Origin: Limonium bicolor
Taxonomy: Eukaryota; Streptophyta; Magnoliopsida; Caryophyllales; Plumbaginaceae
Reading direction: 5' to 3'
Assembly (NCBI GenBank): GCA_023374045.1
Contig: CM041779.1
Coordinates: 268,532,131-268,596,130 of the forward strand
DNA length: 64,000 nucleotides
Within the stretch, counting starts at the first letter, position 1. The number at the start of each line of letters is the position of its first letter. The position numbers were made by a program, and so were the translations under genes. The notes beneath the pieces are model-generated. The model saw only the letters and a program-made list of their open reading frames with translations. It was not told the origin of the DNA and searched no databases. Shown one piece after another: positions 62,704-64,000 of this stretch.

Positions 62704-64000
62704 TCATTATTCCTTATAACAAGTCATATTCGAATTTGAAACTTTATAACTTTGTAGTATGTAATTATACTAATGAAATAACATTGTCATTATTATTGCA
62801 TGGTTTAAAACCATAGTATATACATATATATATATATATAGTTGCTCACTGTTTACATATATATATATGTATTTGTTTTATGAAATATAAAACCTTATAC
62901 TATGTAAATGTTACCTCTCATCCTAGATTCATTTAATCACACCAATATCAATAATAACTATAGTATTTTTATATCATTGTAACCATAATCTAAAATTTCA
63001 TTTCTTGAATATTATGCATGCGCTACAGCACTATAGTTTTATAAACTATATTTTTAACCTCTTAAAATTATACAATGTCATATTCATATCATTATGCAAT
63101 ATAATATGACACTTTACATTTCATTAAACATTATAATATATAGTTTTAGAAAAACTATATTTATTGCCGAAAGGGTATATACATAACATACCTATTATTT
63201 CTTCATTTCCCATAGTTTTTATTTATTACAATATAACCACATATTTTATACCATGTTATAAATGTCATATTTTATAACATTAAAACTTTAAAACAACATA
63301 TAACCTATAGTTTTATTAAACCTATAATTATTGTCGAATGGCCCTTAGGTTATAACTCTATTTTCTTCTCAATTCCCATACTTTCTATTTATTACAAATA
63401 CACCACTTATTTTATAACATATCATGTTCATCATATATTATATCATTTAAACTTTATAGTAAGTATAATATATAGTTTTTTAATTTCCAAAAATTACGAA
63501 CAGACCTTAGGGTCTGTTCCAATTTTGTTTTCAGCACACACATACTTTACATAATTATACTTTTACCACAAATCTTATAACATTAATATATAACATATAT
63601 TATATCATCATTTATACTTGTAACTTGTATAACCTATGGTTTATGTATTTTATTTATTTTTCTTAGAACTACTGAATAGACCATGGGTCTGTTTTGGTTT
63701 ATTTTTCCAGCACAATATACTTTCTATATTTACATATTCACCACATATATTATAAGATGTTACATATAGCTTATATTATATTTTATTAACATGTATAATT
63801 GTATAACCTATATTTTTGTGTTACTTAATTTCCAAACAGACCCATGGCTGTTTTTAAATTCCTTTTTCTGTCCCAAACTTTCCTTATTTACATATTGACC
63901 ACAAGTTATACTATATACTTCCTAATGTCATCAAAACTATATATTATACACTTTTCTTTGTAAAATCATTTATATAACTCCAAAAATTCCCAAACTTTAT
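62704..64000 (-). mobile_element. Continuation of LTR E: very AT-rich, no gene
   Basis: Resumes the sequence broken at 47217. It has (TA)n at 62819-62840 and recurring TATAGTTTTA and GGTCTGTT words near 63510-63530 and 63685-63695. It resembles the AT-rich middle of solo LTR F. No ORF or motif is recognisable up to the window end. Confidence 0.6.

Larger units (their letters stand above)
40037..64000 (-). mobile_element. LTR E (reverse strand), interrupted twice, right end outside the window
   Basis: Starts TGTAACACCC inside the old LINE, preceded by GTTCT (40032-40036). The opening bases, including CAGCGGAAGG and a GTGTTACCTGTCATCCCTCG segment, parallel the reverse complement of this group's LTR 3' end. 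It continues as 40037-41630, 46883-47217 and 62704-64000, with solo LTR F and the AlkB-bearing element inserted between. The last part is very AT-rich and resembles 43000-44400 in LTR F. Whether it is a solo LTR or one end of a whole element cannot be seen. Confidence 0.65.

Overview
This window is repeat-rich, AT-rich flowering-plant nuclear DNA (probably a eudicot; nothing identifies the species). I see no convincing host gene. Nearly all of it is a nest of Ty3/Gypsy LTR retrotransposons with very long LTRs (about 3.4-5.2 kb), plus two plant L1-type LINEs. The large LTRs share the termini TGAAATAYCCC...GGGGTGTTACA and make 5-bp target-site duplications (TSDs), so insertion boundaries can be read to the base. 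The one coding element ends in an integrase with a chromodomain, which places it among the plant chromoviruses, most like the Tekay/Del group.

Layout. (1) 1-31792: an old LARD-like element with long LTRs and a non-coding interior. Its 5' LTR enters from the left and ends at 6294; a solo LTR (1119-5541, TSD GTTAA) sits inside it. The PBS is at 6300. The interior (6295-11272) has no long ORF. A roughly 1.08-kb tandem duplication spans the interior/LTR junction. The second copy is split by a reverse-strand solo LTR (12046-26916, TSD CTAAG), which itself contains another solo LTR (12996-16398) and a LINE (19116-25539, 15-bp TSD). The 3' LTR is 27253-31792. (2) 31793-40036: unclassified sequence, a reverse-strand solo LTR (33032-37428, TSD CGGTC), a remnant carrying the same type of hairpin array, and a badly decayed LINE. 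(3) 40037-64000: a reverse-strand LTR-like sequence interrupted by a solo LTR (41631-46877, TSD ATCCT) and by the main element (47223-62698, TSD ATAAC).

The main element is the discovery candidate: a young, 15.5-kb Tekay-like retrotransposon with nearly identical 4.5-kb LTRs. Between the Gag zinc knuckles and the protease it carries an uninterrupted AlkB-family 2-oxoglutarate/Fe(II) dioxygenase exon (53556-54271) with all the canonical catalytic residues. The coding region appears to be split by several short introns. Most junctions fall in phase 1, and the AlkB exon ends with its own stop codon. Including it would give a Gag-AlkB protein; skipping it would join Gag in frame to protease-RT-RNase H-integrase. 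In this copy gag and pol carry several single-base lesions, while the AlkB frame is clean. An AlkB demethylase in a retrotransposon, with splice choice possibly setting Gag-AlkB against Gag-Pol, is the most unusual biology here.

A second theme is structural. The LTRs of the TGAAATACCCC group each carry, in the middle, an array of roughly 35-bp GC-rich palindromes at a period of about 70 bp. The stem sequence differs from copy to copy while length and spacing are kept. A conserved hairpin block also lies near the LTR 3' end.
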